This document shows, piece by piece, positions 32,292-43,251 of a stretch of 64,000 nt of DNA; position 1 is the first letter of the stretch, and every line of letters starts with the position of its first letter. The stretch is from Amoebophrya sp. A120 (taxonomy: Eukaryota > Sar > Dinophyceae > Syndiniales > Amoebophryaceae). The notes under the pieces were generated by a model. The model saw only the letters and a program-made list of their open reading frames with translations, did not search any database and was not told the origin of the DNA. Made by a program: the position numbers and the translations under genes. The stretch is from contig CAJINV010000012.1 of NCBI GenBank assembly GCA_905178155.1, positions 1,112,004 through 1,176,003 of the forward strand, given 5' to 3'.

Positions 32292-35200
32292 TTACGCACT
32301 CGACGCCTGCAGGTACTTGTTCTCCTGTTCGGCAAAAGCTTCGCTGAGCTGCTGACTCCCCCCGAACAACCGCTTGAAGGCTCGGCGATCCAGCATGAGC
32401 AGTGTGGAGTCCTTGACCGCGGTCACCGTTGCAGCCCGCACCTGGTCCTTAAGCAGCGTCAGCTCGCCAAAGAAATCCCCCGCATGGTAGTCCAGCGCTT
32501 TGTCTGATTTTATTTTATATCGGGTGTTCATTTTATTTCTCATGCGAGCGATTCTGCATGAGGAACAACCAACATCCTGATCCTTGTCATGCATATCGCG
32601 CAAATAATAAAACTTATACCTTCCATCCCCTCCTTCACGGCTTTGCACTGCCCGTCTTCCACGATGTAAAACTTGTCCCCGGTGTCCCCCTCCTGGATGA
32701 TAACTTCCCCCTCCTTAAACGCCTCGGCCACCAGACCCTTATGCATTGCAAACATGTCTGAGTCTGGAAACTTGTCATGCTGGGTGGCGTAATATCATGA
32801 GGAGACCACAAGTGCTGGCTCAACATGCCAAGTTTCTGAGCTGCTAGGTCGCGTTGCCTATTCTGCATGACAAAGACAAACTGCGTTTCTGCATGACAGA
32901 AAAGCGAGGCTCTACTTGGGTAACGTGCACGACAGATTCAAGAGTCATGCCAGACAAGCATGACAAACGTGCATTCTTCCAGAGCCAGACACTTTTGCAT
33001 TTGATAACCCTCGCAGATGTGCGATCGCTCGTAGGAGTCGACGGTCTTCAACAGCGGCACTTTGGCGAGGAACCCCTCGTATATGAATGTGCACCAATCC
33101 CCCTCCCTCTCGTTTGTCATGCAAGATGCCCAAAAATCCAGGCTGTGGTGTGCCTCTTGGCACTGTTTGCATGACAAGTTCTGGCAGCCCAAGTTAATAG
33201 CACTGCAAACCTCCTCTGCAAATCTGTCATGCAAAACCTGCATTCTCGCTGGCGCTTGTATTGCCGTTCATCATGCTACACAAATGAGGAGGAGGGGAAG
33301 TTGTGCACTGTCATATCGTAGCGCTCCCGCTTTTTCTGTGCGGACTCCTTCACGATGGCGTTGAACGATTTTCGGTCCAGCTTCCAGAGCACGCAGTCGG
33401 TCTTGGCGTCCACGTTTGCAGCCCGGACGGTGTTATACAAAACCGCCAACTCACCGAAAACGTCGCCTGAGAGGTGATAGATGAGGAAGCCGCGTTGGAC
33501 AAAAAATTCAAAATCTTAATCTCTATTGCGGTAATTCCATCAGAATTTGTCGTGCAAGAACAGCATGATAGATCTTCTTGATCACATGAAGTTTTGTACC
33601 TTCCTCCACCGTTTTCAGCAAAGTGTCCTTTCCGTTGATTTCCTTTCGGCACTCCAGTGCCCCAGATTCGATCACAAGTATGGATGTGGGAACGGTTCTT
33701 GCTGTGCTTCATGCGATTTTTGCTTTTTCTGCATCACAAACTTTCCTTCGGCGTGACAAATTTTGACTTTTGAAATTTAAATTTCATGTGCTATGCAGAA
33801 AATAACGCATGAGAAAACCAGCATGTCCCTTGATGTATGGGAGTGTCAGGATCGAAATCGACAAAATCGAAATAATCTGTAATGCATAAAATGCTACGCA
33901 GAGAGCGACTCTATTGCAGAGGATGCAAGGAAGGCGGATTGTAGTCCTGGTAAGGGTTAAGTATTGGGCTGCTGACTAGCATGACAGAAGGCAGCTCTTT
34001 TGCCCTAAACCGCATGACAGATTCGCTTCCAGGACGAGGAGAATTTGTCATGCGCCGACTACAAACTGTGGGTCTAACTGGCATCGATTTTGTGCATCAC
34101 AAGTTTTGCGATTTTGACAATTTCGATTCTGACACTTCCATATGATGTGCCGGAAACATAACGAACAGAAACTCGCCGATATCGCCTATGTTGATCATGT
34201 ATGAACTGCAAAAGTATCGTAGTCGTATAAATGCATGACAAATTTCCTAAGCATGAGAAATAGAATTTGTAATGCAGAACTGCCTTAAGGACAAGATTTG
34301 TAATGCATGATTACTTAGTACGATACGATACTTTTGCATTTCATATCATGCGCTCGCCCTCCTTTGCGTGCACCTCCTCCATAGCGCCAATAACCTAATT
34401 ATAGGTTTTTACTGTTTTTCGCATGACAAATTTGCTGTGTCATGCCAGAAAGGATGAGGGAAAAACGATTTATATCTATACATCGACTTGTAATGCGGAT
34501 CATGCAGCTGAAGTGGGATCTGTATTGCTGCTTTGCATCACAAAAAACGAGTTATAGCAATACCTGCTTCATCTCTTTGGCGTCCAGTGCTCGGAACATA
34601 AAGGATTTTGACAAGGTCTCCTTTAGTCGGCTCTCCTGGTCCTCCGATTTGGGATAGACTGGTACTTCAAACGCTTCTTTCTTGTTCCACTCACCGTAGG
34701 CCTCCGCCGACACGGAACCACCTGATAGATCAAATTTTTCGAAAGTGTTGTTCTTGCAGTGGTTTGCACATGACAAATTACAGCATTCATGGTGGTTCCT
34801 GCATCACAACGTCATGTGCTCCTGCGCATATCAATTTGTGATGCAGAAACTAGCTACATCAAAAAGCAAAGCACTTCTATACGCATCTTTGTGCTGGCTT
34901 TGTGGTTGAAGGCGGAATCGGACATGACGTCATCGTCGTTTATCCTGTGTAAAAACGTCCCCAGCCCGGAGTTGTATGTAATGCGAATCTGCATGCTTAA
35001 AAGGTTTCTCATGCTCGCGGAGCCCCACGACGAGAAGCATTTTCTAGCTGTGTTGTGGACTTTGTCATGCTCCGATCAGCATGATATACGAGGTCTGTGA
35101 TGCTGCTGAGCTAGCTCAAGCAGCACTACAGTAGGCACGAGTCCAAATTTGTCATGCAAAACAGCCAAAACTTGTGCATTTGTCTAGCAGATTCCCCATT

Positions 35201-35589
35201 TTGACTATGGGATGGGGACGTTTTTGCACAGGATATCGTTATCCTCCTCTTCTTCTTCGAGATCTGGATCCACAACCTTCTCAAACTCCTGTTTGCTGGC
35301 GGAGGGTATGGCAGGGGAAAACACAACTACTTGAGTTCCACAGACAAAGGAATTCCTGACTCGATGCTTCCACAGGCAACAACGGCTGCTGCAGCAGATT
35401 GGTATAATTACCGCTACACTTCCTTGGCTCACTCTGATCCGAAATTCAAAATTGTCATGCGTTAGTGCATCAAGCACGATCATCACATCCTTTCTTTCTA
35501 GTAGAGTCATGCTGTTTTCCCCACACCATACCCTTCTGATCCGTGTCGCCAACCTGGTTGGCCATCTTGGATCCCGTGCACCCGCCCAT
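32292..35589 (-). CDS. cA-dependent protein kinase regulatory subunit (PKA-R), 370 aa, 11 exons
   Basis: Binds and inhibits the PKA catalytic subunit until cAMP binds. Exons: 35589-35532, 35326-35236, 34935-34883, 34721-34564, 34394-34346, 34194-34161, 33673-33600, 33514-33316, 33076-33007, 32734-32620, 32503-32292; total 1113 nt, ending TAA. Type-I-like hallmarks in order: N-terminus MGGCTGSK (possible lipidation), acidic linker DPDLEEEEEDNDDD, inhibitor segment KMRGSVSAEAYGEWNKKE, site A cassette GDVFGELAVLYNTVRAANV, linker RYEGFLAKVPLLKTVDSYER, site B EVIIQEGDTGDKFYIVEDG and FFGELTLLKDQVRAATV. The inhibitor segment has Ser where RI subunits usually have Ala/Gly. The RI dimerisation domain is not evident. 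GT-AG introns: 35327-35531, 34722-34882, 34395-34563, 33515-33599, 32504-32619; the rest are introners or nested introners. Length matches RI subunits (about 380 aa). Confidence 0.93.
32740..33006. mobile_element. Introner, family A (PKA-R, site B)
   Basis: TIR TATGCATTGCAAACATGTCT. TSD ACCCT at 32735-32739 and 33007-33011, exact. Splicing gives TGC GAG GGT CTG GTG within the conserved site B region. Confidence 0.95.
33082..33315. mobile_element. Introner, family G (PKA-R)
   Basis: Left end TATGAATGTGCACCAATCCC; right end AGTTGTGCACTGTCATA. TSD TCGTA at 33077-33081 and 33316-33320, exact. Splicing restores the conserved RYEGFLAKVPLL. Confidence 0.94.
33674..34160. other. Non-canonical intron of PKA-R that hosts a nested introner
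   Basis: Exons join as TTC GT|G ATC GAA, restoring EFLFVIESGALECRK. The flanks TTCGT and CTTGT (sense) look like a worn TSD, but no clear TIR remains. The family E introner at 33836-34142 lies inside. Confidence 0.7.
33836..34142. mobile_element. Introner, family E, nested inside another intron
   Basis: Left end TATGGGAGTGTCAGGATCGA; right end TTCGATTCTGACACTTCCATA. TSD TGATG at 33831-33835 and 34143-34147, exact. The flanking sequence does not code, so this copy landed in an existing intron. Confidence 0.9.
34200..34345. mobile_element. Introner, family D (PKA-R)
   Basis: TIR TATGAACTGCAAAAGTATCG. TSD TCATG at 34195-34199 and 34346-34350, exact. Only 146 bp. Splicing gives CGC ATG ATC AAC. 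Confidence 0.93.
34395..34563. mobile_element. Introner-like intron with GT-AG ends, family K
   Basis: Inverted ends (ATTATAGGTTTTTACTG and AAAAAACGAGTTATAGCAATA, imperfect) and internal GCATGACAAA and GCATCACAAA mark it as an introner. In the transcript it reads CAG|GTATTGC...ATTAG|GTT, with AGGT repeated at both joins. It therefore also satisfies GT-AG. Confidence 0.7.
34941..35235. mobile_element. Introner, family B (PKA-R)
   Basis: Left end TATCCTGTGTAAAAACGTCC; right end GACGTTTTTGCACAGGATA. TSD TCGTT at 34936-34940 and 35236-35240, exact. Confidence 0.93.
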
Positions 35590-36580
35590 GATGGTTGTAG
35601 AAGAGTACTTTTGAATGAAGATAAGAGATTCGAAGATGACAGGATTTTATCAAGAAAAATCTTGGCGCACTGCTATAATTCTCCAGCTTGAAGAAAATGT
35701 AGAGAGACAAGTTTTCACCCTAAGCCTTCTAGTATTCTTTAGTGTTCTTCCAACTTCTTCTTGTTGCTCCTCATTAAGTTGTAATAATATCCGCCTCGTC
35801 TTCTTGTCATTCTCTCGCCCTCCAAGGTGATAGGTAGGTTTTACTTTTATTTGTCCTCGCTTTTTCAAATATACACAGCATGTCGCTTCGCAGCTTTGAT
35901 TCACAGGGAGTGTAATTACGGGCTGTCCAGACTAACTGTTATGCCACAGGTTTTGTGCCACATGGGTGTACTTATTGTGCCACATGAGTGATTTGGGTTT
36001 CCATCTGCACTTCAGGTAGACGAGAATGCTCATACTACAGTGGGCTACGTACTGGATTCAGAAGACAAGAAGCAAACAACAAAAGCAAATTTGCACGTAA
36101 CAAAAAAACATCCGAAAAAAACAAAACCGAGACAAGACCGAGTGGGGACGTAGAGGACGCAGAAGTAGAATGTTGTAGACGTAAAGCGAAAACTTAGACA
36201 CCCTTTGCAACATCGACGTGCTAATTTGTATGACTTGCACATGGACGGCCTTTTTTGTATGTACGGTGGCGAAAAAACATGGTTGTGTCTGTGTCTCGCT
36301 CCAGCCAGTCAATTTCAAAAAAAACGTCAAGCAGAAGATACAGGGACTCTCTCACATGGAACAAGTTTTTGGAGCCACAGTCAGATACGCATTGTGAAGT
36401 ACCCATCTCCTCGACTGTCGCGCGGAGAGCCACTCAGACAGCCATGTAGGTAGAGGCGCAAGAAGTGCAAGCACACGCGTGAAAGCGTCGCAAAAGCCAG
36501 ACTGCTGCGTATCCATGTCGACACGCAACAAAAGATAGCACGCATGAATGCGACCCGGCCTGCTCCCGTGCCAGGAACAA
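35590..36580. other. Intergenic upstream of PKA-R
   Basis: The 5' flank of PKA-R. No gene, repeat or promoter motif could be defined. Confidence 0.3.
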
Positions 36581-37330
36581 TCAAGTGCGCTCCACAAAGG
36601 CCATCGTACCAACACGCCTGCGCCACTGGGGCGGGCTCGTCGCGGGGCCGCGTCCATTCATAATTAAAAATGGTAGAGGCCGGCTGCCTCCGGCCCGGTG
36701 GCCGGCCGGGGGGCAACCAAAGGCGTGCGGCGCGGGCGGCTTCTGGGGCGCGGCGGGCAGACCTCGGGCTGTGGCGGGCCCGCCGCGCCGGCCAGGCGGG
36801 CGGCCCACCTCCCGCCCTCTTTCCGCTTGATAGAGCCGGGGTGGGCTGGGCGCCAAAGCAGGGGAATGAGGCGCGCGCCCCCGGCCTCGCTACGCATGTG
36901 CGCCGGGTAGTCCTGGAAGCGATCGGCCACGTTCGCGGCAAGGGAAAGAACTGTCGCTCCATGTCCTTTCTGGCGCGTCGGCCGGGCGCACTGCGCCGAC
37001 GGCGGCTGGCCGCCCAAATATTGCGCGAAAACTTCCGCAGCGAAGCCCGCCTCTGCCGGTGCCAACGCACAGACTCGCCGGGCACTTCAGGCGGGTGCGT
37101 TGCGTCCCCCGCCGCGTTCTTTCAGCAGGAAACCAGCGGCGCCCTTCCTTCGCGCGGCCCAATGCGCCTGGGGACGAGACGCGGGGCAGAGGTCCCCAAA
37201 GCCGCGCAGCACAGGCGGGGCAGAAGCCCGCCGCCGTAACTGCCCCGCTGCGCCCAGAATAGCGGGGCCCTGCAGTGAAACTGTGACGGCGATAACGACA
37301 TCAATCACAGAGGATGGAAGGCAAATTTGG
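36581..37330. other. GC-rich island with overlapping false ORFs
   Basis: Very GC-rich with long ORFs in nearly every frame (up to 234 codons), all rich in Arg, Ala, Gly and Pro. These are what GC bias alone gives. Related in composition to 38150-39720. Confidence 0.5.
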
Positions 37331-37568
37331 AAAGCGCTATTAAGTAGGTGTCCCTCAGGTAGAGCTCTCGCAAAAACGGCTCGCTCGCGAAAGTTACGCC
37401 TGGATCTCTCTAAAAAGAGCAGGAATGGAGGCACTCAGACCGCCCGCATAGAACAACAGCTCGGCGCACTTCTTTGCAGGTGCAAGCCCACCACAAAAGC
37501 GACCACATGACCATGCGCAATCGCTCTGTCCAAACTTCGCCGCCGACATCAATTATACACGAGCCTCG

Positions 37569-37862
37569 TCATAAACTCGCTCTCCTCCGTATCTGGTCTT
37601 TCCGTAGCACGTAAAGCTGCAGGACCAAATTCACAGCAGAGTCGACCAGCATGGCTAATGAGAGCCATTTCAGAAATGTGTCGTCCTCTATGTGTAGTGC
37701 TAGCAAGACAGCCCAGAAGACAAATAGCAGCGCTATCACTGTCCACTTGACAATGTGGATTTTTCTCTTCTGCTCACTTGTGAGATCCTCCCATTCGCCA
37801 GCCCCGACCCGTCCGGCGTAACACGCTTCGCAAGCGAAGAAGAGAAAAGCGGTGAGAACCAT
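37569..37862 (-). CDS. Small two-helix membrane protein, 97 aa, with a C-terminal RRRASL
   Basis: Not recognised. Single ORF MVLTAFLFFACEACYAGRVG... to TAA or equivalent at 37569. Three hydrophobic segments: residues 1-15 (possible signal or anchor), about 40-57 (WTVIALLFVFWAVLLALHI) and about 65-85 (WLSLAMLVDSAVNLVLQLYV). The charged loop between the first two (GEWEDLTSEQKRKIH) and the basic tail KDQIRRRASL are consistent with a small integral membrane protein. RRAS matches the PKA phosphorylation consensus Arg-Arg-X-Ser. It lies between two PKA-R genes on the same strand. Single-exon structure is unusual here. Confidence 0.55.
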   Translation of the reverse strand: MVLTAFLFFACEACYAGRVGAGEWEDLTSEQKRKIHIVKWTVIALLFVFWAVLLALHIEDDTFLKWLSLAMLVDSAVNLVLQLYVLRKDQIRRRASL

Positions 37863-37969
37863 GATTCATGTTTCACCACTTCATGGTGGAGATGATGACG
37901 ATCACTCTTCTGCCTGGCACAGAGGTTAATGATCGCATCCGCGCACGGGTGTTGCAAAGTTGGGTGCGC

Positions 37970-40040
37970 TCATAGCTTCTTTGCTTTCTCAACCCGCACA
38001 TGTGAACACATGAACATTTGTTCTGTACCTTTAGCGCCTCGGCCGATATCCATGGATCCGTGCCTTCTCACGTAACTTGATGGAAACAACAAAGGGCGGG
38101 GCGGCAATCCGCATACACAATGCTTCGCAGCCGGCAGAAAAGAGGCGTCAATGAATGATCTATCAGTCACTCTAGGTGGTCCGGCCGGCGCGCACGTCGA
38201 TGAGGCTGGGCGGGCCCGAAGTCCCTCGCCCGGATGCAAGACCCCGGCCCCCGCGGAGCCTTGTGCCCTGATGCCTAGGCTCAGCCAGAACACTCGGCCC
38301 GGGCGGCCGCGGCGGCGGGCCCGGCCGACCAAGAGGGCCAGCGGCGGCAACCGAAAGTAAGAGCCCGGCGAGCCCGCCCGCCGGGCAACATTACCGCGGG
38401 GGAATCCGTGGCGCACAGAGTCCGGGGGCGCTCGGGGGCGCCCGGCGAAGGGCCCACAGGAAGCCCACGGGGCCCAAGACGGGCGGCACCTTGCAGCCGC
38501 GCGCGCGCGCACCGCCTTGCCGCGGCGCTCTCTCTTCGCGCTTCTTTTTTTTACCATTCTGCCGGGCGTCCGGCGAGGTAAAAACCCAGCCACACGCCGT
38601 CCACAGGAGCAGCGTAGCCAAAGGGCCCACGCCGTCCCTTGGGGCCCCGAGCCTGGGCTTGTCGCTACTTCCTTCACCGCGTCGCCGCCGAGCTTGCCGG
38701 GACGCAACCCAAGCAGCGCGGAGCCGGAGGCACGGCGTTCGCGGCTCCAACACATTCTAACCGCCACGCTCGTGTAAGTAAAGCTGCTTGCCCCCTCATC
38801 TTGCATTACCAAGCGGTCGCTCATACACTACTCAAAACGTGCTCGTCGCGCTTGTTCACACACACAGACTCGCTCTCACTACTCACCTCGCGCTCAACAA
38901 AGTTTCAAAACACAAAAAGTAGCACCACGCCTCGCTATCTCTCATGGACAATAATGTAACACCTTCCTACTTTCCGAAACATAAGAGCCGGCGCCAATGT
39001 TCGTCTTGGCTTTTTCCTCCCTCTTTGTGTTGTTCCTCAAGGAACTTCGCTTTCTGCATGGCAGATTGAATCCCGTCGCTCTGCCTGGGCGCCCCGGGCG
39101 GCGTGCGCGTCGATGACACTGGGCTCGGCGCCCCCGGCTGCACGGCCCGGGCGGGCTGGCGCGCGACTGATATCTATAGCCAGGCCGCCCGACGAGGGGG
39201 CCTGGCCAACACGACCAGCGGAGCCTTTTACCATGACAGACTCGGCCCAGGCGGCGGTGGGCTCGCTGACAAGGCCGGCAGCGGCAAGCCAAAAAGCCAC
39301 ACAGACCCGCCCACGGGGCCACACTGCAACGCAAAACACGCAACACACCGCAGGCCCGGGGCCAGCCAATGCAGGGCATCCGGTTGGCCCCGCAAGCGCA
39401 GTGGGCGCGCTGGCTTGGCAGGCGAGGCGGAAAAGAGGACAGGCACGCGCGCCACGGCAACCAAGACGCTGCGCGCGCGACTGCTCGGCCGAGCCGGCCG
39501 ATGTGTCGGGGCGCGCGCGCCGGCGCCGCGCGCGTCTTCGTTCCTGGGCTGCTTGTTGGCCGACGGTCGCCGCACGGGCTGCCCTCGCCGCGATATTCTT
39601 CATTGCCTTCTTCGCAATATTCTTCATCGCCGTTTTCGCCACGCCCCCGCCGGGCTTGCCGGGAAGCAGCCCACAAGACAGGCAGCGCGCAGTTGGAGGC
39701 GCGGCGTTTGCGGCTCCGTAACATTCTAGCCTTCCTGTTCGTTTGTTTTTGAGCGAAGCTTGCCCTTGCGTTACTCAGTGCCGGTCGCTCATCAACTACT
39801 TACTCAAAAAATGCGCGCGTTCTTTCACACGCACAGACTCGGAAATCTCTGTCTCTCACCTCCTGCTCAACAGTGTTTCACAAGACTAAAGGCCTACGTC
39901 TCCTGTCTTTCATGGACTATACCTTAACACATTGCTACTTGCATTCCAAAACAGCAGAGCTGCCGCCAATTTTCGTTCGAGGCTGTTCCTTCCTCTTTGT
40001 GTTGTTTCTCAAGGAATTTCGCTTTCTTCGAAAAGTTGTT
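37970..40040. repeat. GC-rich repeat, two diverged tandem copies
   Basis: 38690-39057 and 39680-40035 align along their length (GCGGCTCC.ACATTCTA, GGTCGCTCAT, CACACAGACTCG, CTCATGGAC or TTCATGGAC, CTCTTTGTGTTGTT.CTCAAGGAA). Each is preceded by an 800-base GC-rich block. Unit length is about 980. Long ORFs in both blocks are compositional. No protein recognised. Confidence 0.65.
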
Positions 40041-40638
40041 CCTTGGTGAGGAAATCTTGAATGAGAGAGATGAGAGACGTTTCACTTTGCGAGCTTCTTG
40101 AGAGATGATGAGACACAGTAGACAGTAAACCTAAAGAGAGATGATGAGATGAGACGCAGATGGTCTTCATCTGTGCGAAATCCCTATCGTTATCACCCGT
40201 TGGTTGGAAACAAGGATAGAGAGTTCTGCCTGTAGTTGAAAATGATAAAAGAGAGAGATGAGAGATGATGAGTACAACAGAAACAACGTGGCTGCAGAAA
40301 CGCAGTTCTTCGACATGGTGGTTGATGTATCACGTATTGTACAGTACAAAAGCATTATTGTACAGAAGAGTAGTCTCCACCGGGGCTATTGGTACATTTT
40401 TTTGGGAGGATCATTACAGGAAGTAGTAGAAACAAGCATTTACAGTTCCATTTAGCAGCGCATTACTTTTAGGTGCAAAAACACATACACAGGTGTGCAA
40501 CACGTAGACGTAGCAGGAGGAGCCTGACCAGCAATTACAGCTGCAAAGTCATGGCTCTATTATTTGAAATGCAACGCGTTCCACCCTCCACTTCCCTTCC
40601 AGACCCTGCAGCAAAACGACCTTCTATCCGCCAATCTT
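40041..40638. other. Intergenic, GAGAGATGATGAG repeats
   Basis: Short GAGAGATGATGAG-type repeats at 40060-40270. Otherwise nothing defined; this is downstream of the gene stopping at 40639. Confidence 0.4.
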
Positions 40639-42554
40639 CTACACGATCAGCTGATATGCGGTTTTTTTCTCCGCGAGCTCGTGCAAGGCGCCCGGGCCAC
40701 CGGTCAAGCGGTTAAATGCGTCCCGGTTCAACACCAGCAATTTGCAGTCCGTCACCGCTTTGATCGTGCACTGCCGCTTCTGGTCTTCCAGTAAAGCTAA
40801 TTCTCCAAAGAAATCACCCGGTTTCGTGTACTCCAACACCTGTTTTTCCTCCCCCTCTTCCCCTTCCTTTTTCAACGCCACGCAACTCCCCTTTTCCAGA
40901 ATGAAAAACTCCGAGCCGACCGCGTCTTGTTTGATGATAATTTGTATCAAATGCAAATAGGTCATCTGGGTCTGGAAAGATGCAGGAACTTGTGATGCTA
41001 CCTTTGGATTCTACATAAAATCTGTACTGCATGAACAGCAAAAGAGGTGCAATTTGTGCTACGTGGAAGGGCATTTCTCATGCGAAATGAGCATCAGAAA
41101 GCCCTCGCAGAATCTCTGATGCTAGGGCATGCATCACAGACCTCATGGGTGATGCAAAATCTGCATGACAAACTCCTGCATTCTTCCAGACCCAGACATT
41201 TTTGCAGTTGATAATCTGGTTTGCCTTCACCTCCCGTTCCACGATCCCGTCTACGATTTGCGACTTCTTCGTCTGCTCGATCCTCTGGAAGAGTGGGACT
41301 TTGTTCAGAAACTCCAAAATCATGTCGCGTTTGCTTTTATTCGTGGTTTGCAACACGGCGTTGTAATTTTTCCGGGTCAAGTTCCAAATAATCGTCGATT
41401 CTTTCGTGCAAACGACGGTGAAATCCCGGTTTTTCTGGTGCAAGACCGCCATCTCGTCGATGATGTTGTTGTCGTTTTTGTTCAAAGGTTTTGGCGTCAC
41501 AATTTTCACCAACTGCTCATTTGGATCCGCGAGATCATCGTCTCGTAAGTGAACTTCGCCGTGATCGAGAATGGAAAGGTAGTCTGCGTTGGCGGACTTT
41601 TTGTACAAGACATCCCCGGGTTCTAGTGGAACTTCCTCCATCGCGTCGATGAGTTTCTGCAAAGATTCCTCCGAAAGCTTCTCGAACAGGACGGACCTTA
41701 CCTGATAGAACAAGATGAAGATATTTATCCACGACCGGATCCCGAAGATGATCATCACAGGGAAAAAGCAAAAACTTCGATTCCTGTATATTAAGTTATT
41801 GCTAATCTAGCAGCTGTAAAGCGTGGTCGGATACTAGTACCATGTTGACTACATCAAGCTCAAAAAGAAACCAGAAATCAGCCTACAATCTATCAATTAT
41901 CCGTAGTAGTTCTAAGTATATTTGTACCAGCGTATTCCGCAACCTCTTCCTTTGGCTATCGCTTTTCGCGAATACGGGCACAACTTCCTCACCCTCCATG
42001 ACCGGCCCGGGCGACAGTCCCCTACTTCTGGGCGACGACGCCACCGCTCGTCGTTTTTCCGCATTTCTATTCGGTGCGACCAAATCCGCGTCGTCTAGAA
42101 GCAACTCGTCGTCCGTTTCCAGTCCCGTCATCTCGCCAGATTCGGGATTTATCCCATCTTGTCCCGCCGCTTCCCCCTCCCCCTCGACCGGCTTCGCCAA
42201 CGCCGCGGCTTCTTCCTGTTCCTGTTTCGCTAACGCTTCCTCCTCCATCTGAATCCTTTTCTCGACCGCGGCCTTTTCCAAAGACCCTAACGCCCGCCCG
42301 CATTGGTTGATCTTCTCGTTTAGCTGCTTGTTTTCATCCAGCAACAAGTCGTACTGTGTGGAGACCGTGTTCTTTCGCAAATTGCACCAGGCCAGGAGGT
42401 AATTTGTCGGATCTTGGTCGAGTTTGGCGCAGAACAAAGCGTCCATCACCATGTCTTCGAGAAGGGGGTTCAGCGTATCGCGGACGTATTTCTTCTTGGC
42501 GTCGCTGATGTTCAGCTTCTCCAAATCGTCGGAATTCACGTTGCCGGGCGGCAT
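40639..42554 (-). CDS. PKA-R-like cyclic-nucleotide-binding protein, 471 aa, 3 exons
   Basis: Second regulatory-subunit-like protein. Exons 42554-41928, 41701-41214, 40939-40639, total 1416 nt with TAG. The GT-AG intron 41702-41927 gives KRLRNTLVRSVLFEKLSEES; the other intron is a family A introner. Residues 1-140 are helical (LEDMVMDALFCAKLDQDPTN) and might replace a dimerisation domain. An acidic linker follows to about 200. Domain A (LFEKLSEESLQKLIDAMEEV) lacks the phosphate-binding cassette: IIDEMAVLHQKNRDFTV stands where FGELA..RAATV is expected, so it probably cannot bind cAMP. Domain B keeps DFFGELALLEDQKRQCTIKA with Glu and an Arg. No RRXS/RGAIS inhibitor motif is seen. It may be a diverged PKA-R or another cyclic-nucleotide sensor. 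Confidence 0.85.
40945..41213. mobile_element. Introner, family A
   Basis: TIR TATCAAATGCAAATAGGTCA; right end CATTTTTGCAGTTGATA. TSD ATTTG (40940-40944) and ATCTG (41214-41218), one mismatch. Splicing gives AAC CAG ATT ATC ATC. Confidence 0.9.
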
Positions 42555-43251
42555 GGTCAGACTGTGGATGTGGTGGAGTTTTTTTACGAATCAAAATTAT
42601 GGGGCTACTGTACAACTGTGAGAACCAAGTGCTTCTTGGGGAAATAATGTACTGATAGCGCAGAACAATGGGAATGAAACCAAGTTGAGGTCCTGATGTT
42701 CAAGGAAAAGTAGAGAAAGCGACATGTTGCACTACTGTTCGACTGACAGTTTGATGAGGCATAGGCGCCGCGGAAAAAGAATCCGTTTTCGTACGAGGAT
42801 CCGCAAATAAATGCTGTACGAGGGACGATGTGGTCTGAACGAGACTTCTTGTCAGAAGGTTTTATTTCAGTCCTTAACACAGGCTTAGTCAAGCAGGAGC
42901 TATCGATGGACGAAATGAACCGAAATAATGGACGAAATCTTCACACCGATAGTAAAATCCAAATCCTGTCTTCATGCGTTTCCACAAACCGAGAGGATCT
43001 GAGGAGGAGGCACTTACAACTCAAGGACAGACCGATTATTGCTGTGTTGTCTCAAATTCAATTTCATCTTCTAGGGCGGGCTTTTCATCCTGACACTCTA
43101 CCTTGCGGATACGGAAACAAGGAGCTTGTTCCGTGCAATTGCAGACAGAAACAAATGAAATCGACTTCGACAGCAGATACTGACTGGTAGTTACAAAAAA
43201 GAAATTATCAAACTTGTGTCGCAAAAGAAACAAGTAGTTAGAAAACAGAAG
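42555..43251. other. Intergenic between two minus-strand genes
   Basis: It holds the 5' flank of the PKA-R-like gene and the 3' flank of the coiled-coil gene. Nothing else seen. Confidence 0.35.

Noticed and set aside
36670-37239. Long Arg/Ala/Pro-rich ORFs on both strands in the GC-rich island, and similar ones at 37970-38824 and 38942-39752
   Set aside because: Open in nearly every frame because of GC bias, with no domain, and they lie in diverged tandem repeats.
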